Origin: Chaenocephalus aceratus
Lineage: Eukaryota > Chordata > Actinopteri > Perciformes > Channichthyidae
Direction of reading: 5' to 3'
Assembly: GCA_023974075.1 (NCBI GenBank)
Contig: CM043793.1
Coordinates: forward strand, 8,116,788 to 8,180,787
Length of the DNA stretch: 64,000 bases
The translations under genes were made by a program, and so were the position numbers. Under the pieces are notes generated by a model that saw only the letters and a list, made by a program, of their open reading frames with translations, made no database searches and was not told where the DNA came from. Shown here one piece after another: positions 1-10,814 of the stretch (position 1 is the stretch's first letter; each line of letters starts with the position of its first letter).

Positions 1-34
1 TCCTTAGCTAGTTTTGCTATTTTATGACCCCTGA

Positions 35-955
35 GGCCTGTACTACGAAGCAGGATTTTCGCTTAGTCGGCTAACTTCAGGGAAAACTCCGGCTTTCCGG
101 TCCTACGACGCTGGTTCTTTTTTTAGCGGGCTAGATCTCCATGGTAACGTATGCTGTGCGGCTAACCTGGTCGGGACCAGGGGGGTATACTACGAAGCAG
201 GATTTTCGTTGAGCAAGATAACTTCTGGGATTTCCGGTATTACGAAGCTGGTTCACTTTGTAGCGGGCTAGATCTCCATGGTGACTTACCTATCCAAAGC
301 AGGATAGGTTCCAGGATAAGAGATCAACTCAGCGAAAGCATAAATATAGTTTAAACTGCCGTTGCAGGAAAGACGGCCGGCCAAAATCACCGACTGTGTG
401 AATGTGAAAATGAATAGAACATCACCTCCCATCTTCAGAGCAATCTGACTATTATAACTATTATACTATTATGTTAAGAAATCTTAATTAAATATCTGCC
501 ACAACATAAGTAACCGGATTAAAGTAACATTACGTTGCCTACAGTCCGGGGCACTGTGAGTGCAGACGTTGATGTGTCCCATTATCATTCATATGATATC
601 ACATCATAATGTATCATATATTTCCTTATCTGAGTCAGCTGAGCCGTATCTGGCCGTGCAACACTCACAGTGTAACATACTGTATGCAGAAGTATTATTT
701 TAAGCAACACATTAAGTTGACGATGATGAAACACTCGAGTCAAATGTCATTAAAGTCAGATCGTGTTCACATACAACTTTTCATTCAGGAAGTATGACGC
801 TGCGCTGTCAGTACGCTTCTCCATGTTTGTGATTGGTCGAATGCTTCAGATACCACCCCTTTTATGTGAACGCGCACCTAACTAGATAGGACACGGCTGG
901 CTTGAGCGAACGAGTTGATAGCCAGCGTTGTAGGACAGTTTAGCGAGAGCGGCTT
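35..955. repeat. Degraded inverted-end repeat, copy 1, with duplicated tip
   Basis: The left tip contains the string TACTACGAAGCAGGATTTTC, which occurs twice (near 43 and again near 187), so the terminal about 145 bp is duplicated in tandem. From about 315 to 950 the sequence matches the copy at 13550-14277, for example in the shared string GAGTCAGCT and the following CCGTATCTGGCCGTGC. The second copy ends in the reverse complement of this tip, so the family has inverted ends. The right end here is replaced by the hairpin that starts at 961. There is no coding content. The superfamily is not determined. Confidence 0.6.
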
Positions 956-960
956 TGTTT

Positions 961-1060
961 GGTATGGAAGCCCATTTCCGCCACTTGAAAAAAATAAAAT
1001 CCCTTTGACTTTTCATAGGGATTTTATTTTTTTCAAGTGGCGGAAATGGGCTTCCATACC
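961..1060. repeat. Perfect 44-bp-arm hairpin
   Basis: Bases 961-1004 and 1017-1060 are exact reverse complements, separated by a 12-nt loop (1005-1016). The arm starts GGTATGGAAGCCCATTTCCG. A related tip (GGGCTTCCATA followed by GGGGGCTCCGTAG) appears alone at about 4515-4540, so this is probably a foldback end or collapsed MITE. Short peptides can be read on both strands, but they are by-products of the symmetry. Confidence 0.85.
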
Positions 1061-1590
1061 CCCTAGGGGACATGGAGAAGAAAAAAAAAATTGTTTAAAA
1101 ATAATTTTTTAAAAAGATGTTTTGCGAGATCTCGCAAAACCCCTTAGCGAGATCTCGCAATACTTTAGCGAGATCTCGCAAAACCCAGATTGTGAACAAT
1201 TCTTGATGTTTTGCTCGGATGACGGCGCATATCGAACTGTTCTGATAAAAACGACTCGTTGCTCATTGTCTGCCTGGCTATGATTGTAAAGTCATGTTGT
1301 TTGTATTTTTACAACATTATATTCATGAGTTATTGATCCGCAAAATTCGAATCTGTCAATAACCCGTGCCTATTGCCAAGCACTGATGTTATATCTTTAT
1401 ATTTAAGGCCAAGCTCAAAGTGAAATGGATTAACCGCTCCATTGTTGTGGTTTCTGTGTTGCTATAGCAGCCGAACTGACCAGGAAGTACATTAAGCTAA
1501 ATGAAAAGTTTTGCGAGATCTCGCAAAGATTTTGAGGTATCTCGCAAAATATTTTTTCTTTTCTTTTTCTTCTCCATGTCCCCTAGGGGG
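1059..1590. mobile_element. 532-bp MITE with palindromic GCGAGATCTCGC motifs
   Basis: The ends are perfect inverted repeats of about 26 bp (1059-1084 and 1565-1590), with the tip CCCCCTAGGGGACATGGAG. The interior holds four copies of the palindrome GCGAGATCTCGC (1124-1135, 1147-1158, 1168-1179, 1513-1524) and one degenerate copy near 1534. There is no open frame, so it is a non-autonomous DNA element. The target duplication is unclear because the tips lie against the hairpin at 961-1060. Confidence 0.7.
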
Positions 1591-2448
1591 CTCCGTAGAT
1601 AGCTAATGTAGCTAATCTAGTCATTTCAAATAAACTGACAAACCACTTACAGTTATGAAACAGTCTAACTGCTAACATCCAACTTTTCCGTTGTGTTTTG
1701 AGCTTCTTGCAGCATTTTTTTTATTTGCAGCATTTTGTATTTGCAGTGTTTCATTTATGTAGCACTTTTAGTAAACCCTGTGCACGTGTTGTCAAGTTGG
1801 TTAAGATGTTTCTTTCTTCGCATGTGTTTGGGCACAACTGTGCTTATATATTTTTTTATATGCAGGACTTTCTAACAGCTCATTATGGGATGAACGGTGC
1901 TTTTCACGTGTTTATAGTGAGTGTGGACTGTTTTCCTCTTTGTTCTGCCAACAGCCTGAGGAAGAAAGACCACATGAAGTCCTGAATTAGATGGAGCCGT
2001 AAATATTTGATGAGCTGCTGCGTGTTTCCAGTCGCTTAACGGCGTCCAAGGTCAGAAGAATCTGCAGTCTCACACGCAAACACACAGGGACAAGCACAAG
2101 CATGTTCATGGGTATATATGTGCTTGTGTGTTTACAATACATGCACACAGAGGAATGTGGACATAATACAAACACATGGATGTACAGAGTTGTTTGCTTC
2201 TATCTTTGTGAGGTCCCTTATTAAGAAATTGTGTTTTCTTGGCTTTCTAAAACTAAATCGGACCTTTGACCTAAAACCAAGTCCTTCCTCTCAAATATTT
2301 GTAAGTAATAATAGAAAAACAAACAAAAAAGAATTGTGATAATCTTTCAGTTGTCTTCATTGACTGATAGAAATAAAATACCCAAAAAAAATTGCCTAAC
2401 TGACCCAAAATGTATTTACCTTACAAAAATGTCATCACTTAGTGGCGG
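1591..2448. other. Non-coding stretch, nothing recognised
   Basis: AT-rich sequence with scattered short open frames that show no recognisable protein signature. The first 20 bases resemble the flank seen again at about 4529. Confidence 0.5.
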
Positions 2449-4510
2449 AAATAATAATAATAATAATAATAATAATAATTTAAATTTATATAGCGCCTTT
2501 CACGAAACCCAAGGACGCTTCACAATGAGAAGTAACAAAACAAAAGGTAATAATAAACATAATAAACATACAGAGCAATAGCAGGAAATAGGTGACTATA
2601 AATTTAGTTGAGGCCGAAGGCCTGAGTGAACAGATGGTGTTTGAGGTGTTTTTTAAAGGTGTCCAGAGTGTCTGCATTCCTGATTGCAGAGGGCAGAGAA
2701 TTCCAGAGGGTGGGGGCTGCGACACTGAAGGCTCTGTTGCCAAATGTTTTTAGCTTGGAGCGCTGGATGGAGAGCAGCCCTTTGTCAGAGGACCGCAGGT
2801 GACGAGAGGGGGTGTAGGGCTGAAGGAGGTCAGAGATGTATGGAGGGGCTAGGGAGTGGAGAGATTTGTAGGTTAGCAGGAGGAGTTTGTACTGGATGCG
2901 TGACTTGACCGGGAGCCAGTGAAGGTGGATGAGGGTGGGGGTGATGTGTTGCCAGGGCTTAGTGTGGGTGAGGAGCCTGGCTGCAGAGTTCTGGACGTAC
3001 TGGAGCCTGTCCAGGGCTTTGCTGGTGACCCCGAACAGAACTCCATTGCAGTAGTCCAGACGAGAGGAGATGAAGGTGTGAATTAATGTTTCTGCAACGG
3101 GGTCGGGGAGAGAGGGGCGGAGTCTGGAGATGTTTCGTAGGTGAAAGAAAGCAGTTTTGACGGTAGACCTGATGTGGGAGTTGAAGGTGAGGCTAGAGTC
3201 CAGAGTGACGCCCAGGCTGCGAACCTCAGGGGAAGGGTGGATGGAGCCGCCATCGATGGTGAGGAGCAGATCTCCAACCTTCCGGAGCAGTGTTTTTGGG
3301 GCCACAACCATGAGCTCTCTTTTGTTATTGTTAAGTTTAAGTAGATTTTTTGACATCCAGGCTTGGATGTCGCTGAGGCAGTTGACAAGTGACAGTGGGG
3401 GTAGCTGGGATGATGGATTGGTACTGATGTAGAGTTGGGTGTCGTCGGCGTAGGAGTGAAAGTTGAGACCATGTCGGCGGATGATTTCACCGAGGGGGAG
3501 CATGTAGATGTTGAATAGAAGGGGGCCGAGCACTGAACCTTGCGGCACACCTTGGTTCACAGGGGCTGGGGGAGAGCTGGATTTTCCGATGGTCACAAAC
3601 TGTTGCCTGTTGGAGAGGTAGGAATGGAACCAGGAGAGGGCTGTACCAGAGAGGCCAAGGTAGACGGATAGGCGGTTGAGTAGGATAGTGTGGGAGACTG
3701 TGTCGAATGCAGCGGAGATGTCCAGGAGGATGAGGATGCTGACGAGGCCTGAATCGGCGGCTATGAGGAGGTCATTGGTTATTTTAATAAGGGCCGTCTC
3801 TGTGCTGTGGTTGGATCTGAAGCCTGATTGGAAGGGTTCATAGAGCTCATGGTCGGACATATGATGGTGGAGCTGGGCAGCAACTGCTCTTTCCATGATC
3901 TTGCTAAGAAAAGGAAGGTTGGAGATCGGCCGGAAGTTGCTGGGGTCCTCGGGGTCCAGACCAGGTTTTTTGATGATGGGGGTGACAGCTGCTATCTTGA
4001 GGACGGCGGGAACCTTGCCTGATTCCAGGGAGGAGTTGATGATTTTAACAATGGTGGGGCAGAGAATGGGTAGGCAAGTTTTGACCAGAGCAGAGGGCAT
4101 GGGGTCAAGGGAGCAGGTTGTAGCCTTAGCTTTTGAGACAAGTTTGGTAACCTGTGTGGCATCCACTGGTGCAAAGGAGGAGAGACAACATTGAGGCAGG
4201 TGTTGAGTTGAACGAACACTGACTGGAGGTGGTGTGGCATGTGGATGGGATGGGGCAGAGGCCTGGAGTTCCTGGTGGATGGAGTTGACTTTGTCCTCGA
4301 AGAAGTCAAGGAACCTGGTGCAAAGCTCGGGGGCGTCTGCTGGGTTGGGAAGGTCAATTGGGCGGAGTAGGCGGTTTATGGTGGAGAAGAGCATACGGGG
4401 GTGGTGTTGCTGGTCACCGATGAGTGAGGAGTAGTATTGTGCCTTAGCTTTTGAGAGGGCGTCCTTGTAGGATTTTACATGTTCTCTATACGCCTCCAGA
4501 TGGAATGGGC
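2449..4510 (-). mobile_element. 5'-truncated L2-type LINE, young copy
   Basis: Antisense LINE whose 3' end lies at the low coordinate: an (AAT)n tail at about 2450-2480 is followed by TATATAGCGCCTTTCACG, a typical fish L2-like 3' terminus. The body encodes an uninterrupted reverse transcriptase. The 5' end is cut at about 4510, where the sequence switches to an unrelated repeat tip (GGGCTTCCATA). No endonuclease domain remains. The open frame points to recent insertion. Confidence 0.85.
2604..4510 (-). CDS. L2-type reverse transcriptase, N-terminally truncated but open
   Basis: About 635 codons read without a stop, from the 5' truncation to a natural terminator after QAFGLN. Counting from an upstream ATG at 4625 that belongs to flanking DNA, LINE-derived residues start near 39. 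Readable RT blocks are FRPISNLPFLSKIMERA (231-247), the A box LLDISAAFD (about 300-308), the B box GVPQGSVLGPLL (about 359-370) and the C box YADD (392-395). All catalytic aspartates are present. The C-terminal block with HWLPV and WNSLPSAIRN is typical of the L2/CR1 group. The enzyme normally copies LINE RNA at a nicked genomic site. Lacking the endonuclease and 5' UTR, this copy is unlikely to move by itself, but the RT frame is intact. Confidence 0.85.
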
Positions 4511-5850
4511 CAAATGGGCTTCCATAAGGGGGCTCCGTAGCTATCACATTGTTAAAATAAGCCAATACAACGTACATGTTAGGTACGTTTCCAGTAACAG
4601 TGACTAACTTCATAATATATGACACACATATAACAAACTTGATAACACGTTAATGCCCTGGCAGTGGCAAATAGATTTTATTTTTGATTTGATTACATTG
4701 TACATGTACAAATAATTTGAACTGCTATGTGAAGAGAATACTGCTGTTAAAAAGCACCTTATTTGTTTAAAGTGTTTGCAAACCAAATGTTATTGCACTA
4801 CTGTTCATATAGCAGTATTTTAAAAGGTCCCCATATATACTGTTTTTCCTCAATATAATATAGGTCTCATAATATATACAATATATATTATATAATTTTT
4901 TAGCCCTGATTCAAAGTGCTGATTCTTTGTCTGTTACTTTAGATGAAAATAAGGAGCCCATCCCCATGCCCCCCTGAGAGATATTTGATTAAAAAGAACA
5001 CAATGGTGCTCTAAGAGGAGATTCAGGTGATAAGGTAAAAATTGTTATGACATCATAAAGTGGCCAAAATCTGATCAGCTCATTTTCAGACAGGTTTATA
5101 TATAAATGGATCAGGACAAAAAGTGAGGGAATCTTTTTTCCTGAAACCTGAAGCTATTATTTTGCATCATTTTCTGAACGTTTTCCCCTGTCGGCCAACC
5201 TACAATATATAATGAGGGGCTCTGTCTCATAATCTGGCATCAAATTTGTGCTCGAGAAAAAATGAATACAGATTATTCGCCTTGTTACTCGACATACGCA
5301 GTTATGCCCCCACAACTTTATTCTATACGTGCAGCACATACATTACATGAGAGCTAATGTCACAGTTGCTTATAATCATAGTCATAAGGTATTAGGAGCA
5401 CAGTCAGAGGCATGAAGACCAGCATGTATCCATTTATTCTAACACTGCATCATCCACAAGTGATTGATGTCGCTACTGTGCACAGCTGCTGTTTCTTTTC
5501 CTTTTCTTCCCCATCCTGATCCCTTGATTGTAATTCAGTGTTGGAGGTGAAGGGCAGATGGAGGCGATGAACAGATCTGTTGTGGGAGAAACAGAGGAAG
5601 TGAGTCCCTCAAGTGAAAGGAGTGATTAACAGTGAGGGTGAAGGTGACTCTGACAAAAAGAAGGAACTGAGAGAGTGTAAACATTTGAGCGGCAGTGGAA
5701 GTGAAAGTGTGAAACGGATAGGCGGGGGAGGGAGGTGATGATGCTGTGCCTAAAATCATGTTTTTTTGTGAGCAGAAATGAGGATATAATGTACACCAGC
5801 ATCAAACTGGTGGTGCTCTATCAAGATATCTTCTAGAAATGTTATGTTAT
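4511..5850. other. Non-coding stretch with one repeat scrap
   Basis: Bases 4512-4543 carry the tip GGGCTTCCATA...CTCCGTAG shared with the 961-1600 region. The rest is AT-rich, with a purine-rich GA patch at about 5535-5720. No gene recognised. Confidence 0.5.
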
Positions 5851-5858
5851 GTTATTAT

Positions 5859-6142
5859 TAGGGCTGTCAGTCGATTAAAATATTTAATCGCGATTAATCG
5901 CATGATTGTCCATAGTTAATCGCGATTAATCGCAAATTAATGTACCTTAGAGGAATATTTTTCAAGTTTTTAATACTCTTATCAACATCTGAGTGGACAA
6001 ATATGCTTTATGCTAATGTTTATTATCATTTGAACAATGACAAATATTCTCATGAATATTAAACACAACAACCTCTGAACATTACAAATATTCGCCTCAA
6101 TTCAACCTGGAACCTCTCTCATACAATAATACAATACAAATG

Positions 6143-6173
<31 letters not shown>

Positions 6174-6182
6174 TGTGCGCAC

Positions 6183-6250
<68 letters not shown>

Positions 6251-6771
6251 CTATGTGCAACTCAAGGCATATGCTCGAACGGGAGCTGCCTGGGCGCTGC
6301 AATCATGTTGCACACTATCTGAGCTGAGTGTGCTGACTTTTCGTACAATGTCCCGCTGTCTGGCTTCCTGCATAAAGTCAAGTGCTCGGCGCAGTTGTCG
6401 GCGAAATGTCGCTCCTCTGCTTTCATTTACACAGCTCCTTATATCCGTTAGCGCAGCTAGCTAGCACCAGATGCTAACAACAACAATGCATGTAAGGTCT
6501 CTCTCTCGCTCGCTCGGGCCACACATACACACACCCTCCCGGTCCTCCCAATAGCCAGTCGGTGCCTGCCGGTGAGCGTGGAAGTGTGGTCTGCCACAAG
6601 CGGGCAGCAGGAGCGGGGCTGTCAGCATCAGCTTGTAGACGGTATTTTAAACTCGATGCTCTCTGAAACTACGGGGCGGCCGAGGAAAAAATATACACAT
6701 GCGTTAATCGCGTTAAAATAATTAGTGGCGTTAATTTTTTTTTGCGTTAACGCGTTAACTTGACAGCCCTA
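5859..6771. mobile_element. 913-bp hAT MITE with (GT)n core
   Basis: The tips are TAGGGCTGTCAGTCG and, on the other strand, TAGGGCTGTCAAGTTAACGC. Exact 8-bp target duplication GTTATTAT at 5851-5858 and 6772-6779. Both ends are rich in ATTAATCGCG/GCGTTAA strings. The interior holds a long GT microsatellite and a segment (about 6453-6485) shared with the hAT at 15884-17856. No transposase remains, so it is non-autonomous. Confidence 0.85.
6141..6248. repeat. (GT)n microsatellite
   Basis: About 50 GT units with a short GTGCGCACGCGT interruption near 6174-6186. It lies inside the hAT MITE. The Val-Cys and Thr-His repeat frames here are artefacts. Confidence 0.95.
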
Positions 6772-6854
6772 GTTATTATGTTATGTGATCTTTATTAGAT
6801 TTCCTGATAAGAATTGATTCAGTTTAGCAGTAATACTCATTAAATTGTAGATTA

Positions 6855-7638
6855 TTAGTACATACTGTACGTTGACGTTATTATTTCTATAGGAGCCCTG
6901 TAGACCAAGTAGTCGGGTCGCGGGGGTAGCAGTTCCAGCAGAGAGCCCCAAACTTTCTTTTCCCTGGCGACATCAACCAGCTCTGACTGGGGGATCCCAA
7001 GGCGCTCCCAGGCCAGCGAAGAGATATAATCCCTCCACCTGGTCCTAGGTCTACCCCTTGGCATCCTAACTAGGTGCCCGAACCACCTCAACTGGCTCCT
7101 TTCGACGCGAAGGAGGAGCGGCTCAACTCCGAGTCCCTCCCTGCTGACCGAACTTCTCACCTTATCCCTAAGGGAGACACCAGCCACCCTGCGGAGAAAA
7201 CCCATCTCGGCCGCTTGTATCCGCGATCTCGTTCTTTCGGTCATGACCCATCCTTCATGACCATAGGTGAGGGTAGGAACGAAAATGGCCCGGTAGACAG
7301 AGAGCTTTGCCTTCTGGCTCAACTCCCTTTTCGTCACAACGGTGTGGTAAAGCGACTGCAGTACCGCTCCCGCTGCTCCGATTCTCCGGCCCATCTCACG
7401 CTCCATTGTTCCCTCACTCGAGAACAAGACCCCGAGATACTTGAACTCCTTCACTTGGGATAAGGACTCATTCCCTACTTGGAGTGGACAGTCCATCGGT
7501 TTCCTGCTGAGAACCATGGCCTCATCCCAGCCGCTCCACATTCGGTTGCGAACCGATCCAGTGAGTGCTGAAGGTCGCAGACCGATGAAGCCATTAGAAC
7601 CACATCATCTGCAAAAAGCAGTGGTGCAATCCTTAGTC
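6855..7638 (-). pseudogene. Rex3: Rex3 RT C-terminal part with FADD box
   Basis: Continuation of the Rex3 polyprotein after the hAT insertion. The first codons give IAPLLFADDVVLMASS, the RT C box with both catalytic aspartates. A frameshift near 7530 separates the segment up to ATECGAAGM from the one that resumes at EAMVLSRKP. The remainder reads KEFKYLGVLFSSEGTME, then YGHEGWVMTERTRSRIQAAE and WFGHLVRMPRGRPRTRW, all typical of RTE-clade C-termini. It stops at 6855, slightly past the usual end, having run into flanking DNA. The position is antisense and directly continuous with the 8583-10814 segment once the insert is removed. Confidence 0.85.
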
Positions 7639-7983
7639 CAGTGACCACCAACTGGCGGCCCGCGGGCCACATCCGGCCTGCCAGACATTCTCATCCGGCC
7701 CGCACGACGGGGTGACTGTGGCGTTGGCAGAGTGGTTACTGCGTTCGCCCCCCACCCATTTCTTTGTTTACAACGTCTCGTGAGTAAGGTGCAGTACCGG
7801 AGTCCAACAGAGAGGCAGATGCTGCGGGACACTAGACTGCATACTGCGAAACCTTCCCTCCCCTGAAGAAGAAGTGATCCTTCGTTGTGAAGAGTCTGGT
7901 TAATGCGCTCTGCACCACAGCAGTAGCCCCGCTGCGACAGAGTCCAACAGAGAGGCTGGAGCTGCGGGACAGTAGCCTAGAAG

Positions 7984-8490
7984 CAGGGTTGGGTTGTAAC
8001 GGAATACATAACGTTACAACGCGTTACGTAATCAGAATACAAAAATCAAGTAGGCTAACTGTATTCAGCTGGCGTTACATTTGAAAAACGAGTAATCTGA
8101 TTACAGTTACTTTCGTAAACCTGAAGTGAATACATTTTGGAATACTTATTGGAATTATTGGTGGAAAAGTTTCCTCACAAAATGTAATATTCATTACCGG
8201 CAGATAATAATGATAATTCATTCTATTTAGGGGCGCCTTTCAAAGCACCCAAGGACACCTTACAATTCATAACATATTCCAAGGAAAGGTTTTAAGACAG
8301 TACAAAGAATGCAGTCCGGGTGATGTTTTTTATGTGGGATGCAGATGAGAGAGCTGTCCAGAATGACACCAAGATGTTGTGTTTGAGTTAGTGATAAGCC
8401 ATTAAAACAGTAAAATAAGTGTCTCCTGTGCACCAAAACATACCCATCTGTTATGGAAAAAGAAAGTATTCCAAAAGTAATCTGAATACT
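7984..8490. mobile_element. Nested hAT, right end deleted
   Basis: Starts CAGGGTTGGGTTGTAACGG immediately after CCTAGAAG, the same junction as at 42836-42844. The matching right tip (CCCAACCCTG) is missing: sequence jumps from about 8490 to AAATTCTGGGC, which in the intact copy lies outside the nested element. This is an internal deletion of the composite. Confidence 0.8.
8203..8445 (-). repeat. L2-like 3' scrap inside nested hAT
   Basis: GATAATAATGATAATTCATT followed by GGGGCGCCTTTCAAAGCACC is an L2-like 3' end. The stretch near 8350 (GAGAGCTGTCCAGAATGACA) corresponds to the antisense of L2 RT C-terminal coding. The same scrap sits at about 43366-43560. Confidence 0.6.
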
Positions 8491-8582
8491 ATTTATAAAA
8501 TTCTGGGCTATATAAAAATCGCTGGTGATAGTGTCTATTGGTTACATTTCGGCCCTTGGACAAATGTAGTTGGTGATCCCTG

Positions 8583-10814
8583 CCTTAGTCCACCGAACTG
8601 CAGACCCCCTCCCCCACGACTACGCCTTGAAATCCGATCCATGTATATTACTAACAGGATTGGTGACAAAGCGCAGCCCTGGCGGAGGCCAACCCTCACC
8701 GGAAATGGGTCCGACTTACTGCCGAGGACCCGGACACAGCTCTCGCTTTGGGAGTACAGAGATTGGATGGCCCTGAGTAGAGACCCCCTCACCCCATACT
8801 CCCGCAGCACCTTCCACAGTAACTCCCTGGGAACTCGGTCATACGCCTTCTCCAAGTCTACAAAACACATGTAGACCGGATAAGCGTACTCCCAGGCCCC
8901 CTCCAGGATCCTTGCGAGAGTAAAAAGCTGATCCGTCGTTCCACGACCAGGACGGAATCCGCATTGTTCCTCCTCAATCTGAGGTTCAACAATCGGCCTG
9001 ACCCTCCTTTCGAGTACCTTAGAGTAAACTTTCCCGGGGAGGCTGAGTAGTGTGATGCCTCTGTAATTGGCACACACCCTCTGATCCCCTTTTTTAAAAA
9101 GGGGAACCACCACCCCGGTCTGCCACTCCTTCGGTAATGTTTCCGACTTCCACGCAACGTTGATGAGACATGTCAACCATGACAGTCCCTCAACACCCAG
9201 AGCCTTCAGCATTTCCGGGCGGATCTCATCCACCCCCGGGGCTTTGCCACTGTGGAGTTGTTTGACGACCTCAGTGACCTCCCCCCGGGAGATTGGTGTT
9301 GATCCCCCGTCATACTCGAGCTCTGCCTCTAACATAGAGGGCGGAGTTGTCGGGTTCAGGAGTTCCTCAAAGTGTTCCTTCCAACGCCCTAACACTCCAT
9401 CAGTTGAGGTCAACAACGTCCCATCCTTACTGTACACAGCTTGGATGGTTCCCTGCTTCCCCCTCCTGAGGTGTCGGACAGTTTTCCAGAACAACTTTGG
9501 TGCCGCCCGAAAGTCCTTCTCCATGTCTTCTCCGAACTTCTCCCACACCCGCTGCTTTGCCTCGACCACGGATGAGGCTGCTGCCCTTCGGGCCTGTCGG
9601 TACCTTGCAACTGCCTCGGGAGTCCCCCGGGATAACAAATCCCTGAAGGCCTCCTTCTTCAGTCGGACGGCTTCCCTGACCACCGGTGTCCACCAGGAGG
9701 TTCGAGGGTTACCGCCCCTTGAGGCACCTAGGACCTTGAGACCACAGCTCCCCACCGCGGCTTTGGCAATAGAGGCTTTGAACACCGACCACTCTGGTTC
9801 AATGTCCCCAACCTCCACAGGAATGCCCGAAAAGCTCCGCTGGAGGTGTGAGTTGAAGGCCTCCTGAACTTGGGCCTCCTCCAGACGTTCCCAGTTCACC
9901 CGAACTACACGTTTGGGCTTACCAGGTCTATCCAGAGGCTTCTCCCGCCACTCGACCCAACTCACCACCAGATGGTGATCAGTTGACAACTCCGCCCCTC
10001 TCTTTACCCGAGTGTCCAAAACAGACGGCCTCAGGTCCGATGATACAATAACGAAATCGATCATGGCCCTTCTGCCTAGGGTGCTCTGGTGCCACGTACA
10101 CTTATGAGCATCCTTATGTTCGAACATGGTGTTTGTTATGGCCAATCCATGACTAGCACAGAAGTCCAGTAACAAACCACCACTCCGGTTCAGATCAGGG
10201 GGGCCGTTCCTCCCAATCACGCCCCTCCAAGTGTCTCCATCATCGCCCACATGTGCTTTGAAGTCTCCCAGCAAGATTAAAGAGTCCCCTTCAGGAGCCC
10301 CATACAGGACTCTTTCCAGGGTCTCCAAGAAGGCCGAATACTCTGAACTGCTGTTGGGTGCAGAAGCACACACAACAGTCAGTGTTTTCCCCCCCATAAC
10401 CCGCAGGCGTAGGGAGGCGACCCTCTCGTCCACTGGGGTAAACTCCAACAACGAAGTACCTAACCGGGGACTTGTGAGTATCCCCACACCCGCCCGGCGC
10501 CTCACACCTTGAGCAACTCCGGAGAAGAATAGAGTCCAACCCCTATCCAGAAGTAAGGTTCCAGAGCCGACGCTGTGCGTAGAGGTGAGCCCAACCAGAT
10601 CCAACTGGTAACGCTCCACCTCCCACACAAGCTCCGGCTCCTTCCCCCCCAGAGAGGTGACGTTCCACGTCCCCAAAGCCAGCTTCTGTCGCCCGGGTCT
10701 GGTCCATCGAGACCCTCCGCTTTCACTGCCACCCTTCTGGCAGCGCACCCGACCCCATCGCTGTTTCCCGTAGGTGGTGGGCCCGCGGGACGGAGAAGCG
10801 GAGGTGTTGCCCAC
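8583..10814 (-). pseudogene. Rex3: Rex3 endonuclease-RT, N-terminal part
   Basis: The frame opens at 10814 and runs through the endonuclease and most of the RT. The endonuclease start GTWNVTSL is near residue 48, the GDFKAHVG box near 183-190 (the family usually has GDFN, so this Asn is changed to Lys) and STDHHLV near 277-283. RT blocks follow: [33 protein letters not shown], the A box [12 protein letters not shown] and the B box [10 protein letters not shown]. It breaks off at GGLQFGGLR, where the hAT is inserted; the frame resumes at 7638 with IAPLLFADD. An upstream minus-strand segment (to about 11130) is in another frame and corresponds to the leader region. The protein normally nicks target DNA and reverse-transcribes the element's RNA. 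Confidence 0.88.

Larger units (their letters stand above)
7639..8582. mobile_element. hAT composite (copy 1) inserted in Rex3
   Basis: Tips CAGTGACCACCAACT and, reverse-complemented, CAGGGATCACCAACT. The exact 8-bp duplication CCTTAGTC lies at 7631-7638 and 8583-8590. The GC-rich block just inside (GGCGGCCCGCGGGCC) is shared with the copy at 42505-43940. Inside, from 7984, sits the left part of a second hAT whose right end is deleted relative to copy 2. No transposase frame is present. The insertion splits the Rex3 RT inside the codons for GGLRI, just before FADD. Confidence 0.92.

Noticed and set aside
3083..4357. Additional frames on both strands within the L2
   Set aside because: Shadows of the L2 RT frame; no independent motifs.
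9160..9867. 235-codon plus-strand frame
   Set aside because: Antisense shadow of the Rex3 polyprotein, which has recognisable endonuclease and RT motifs on the minus strand. The plus frames at 10231-10512 and 10575-11003 are rejected likewise.
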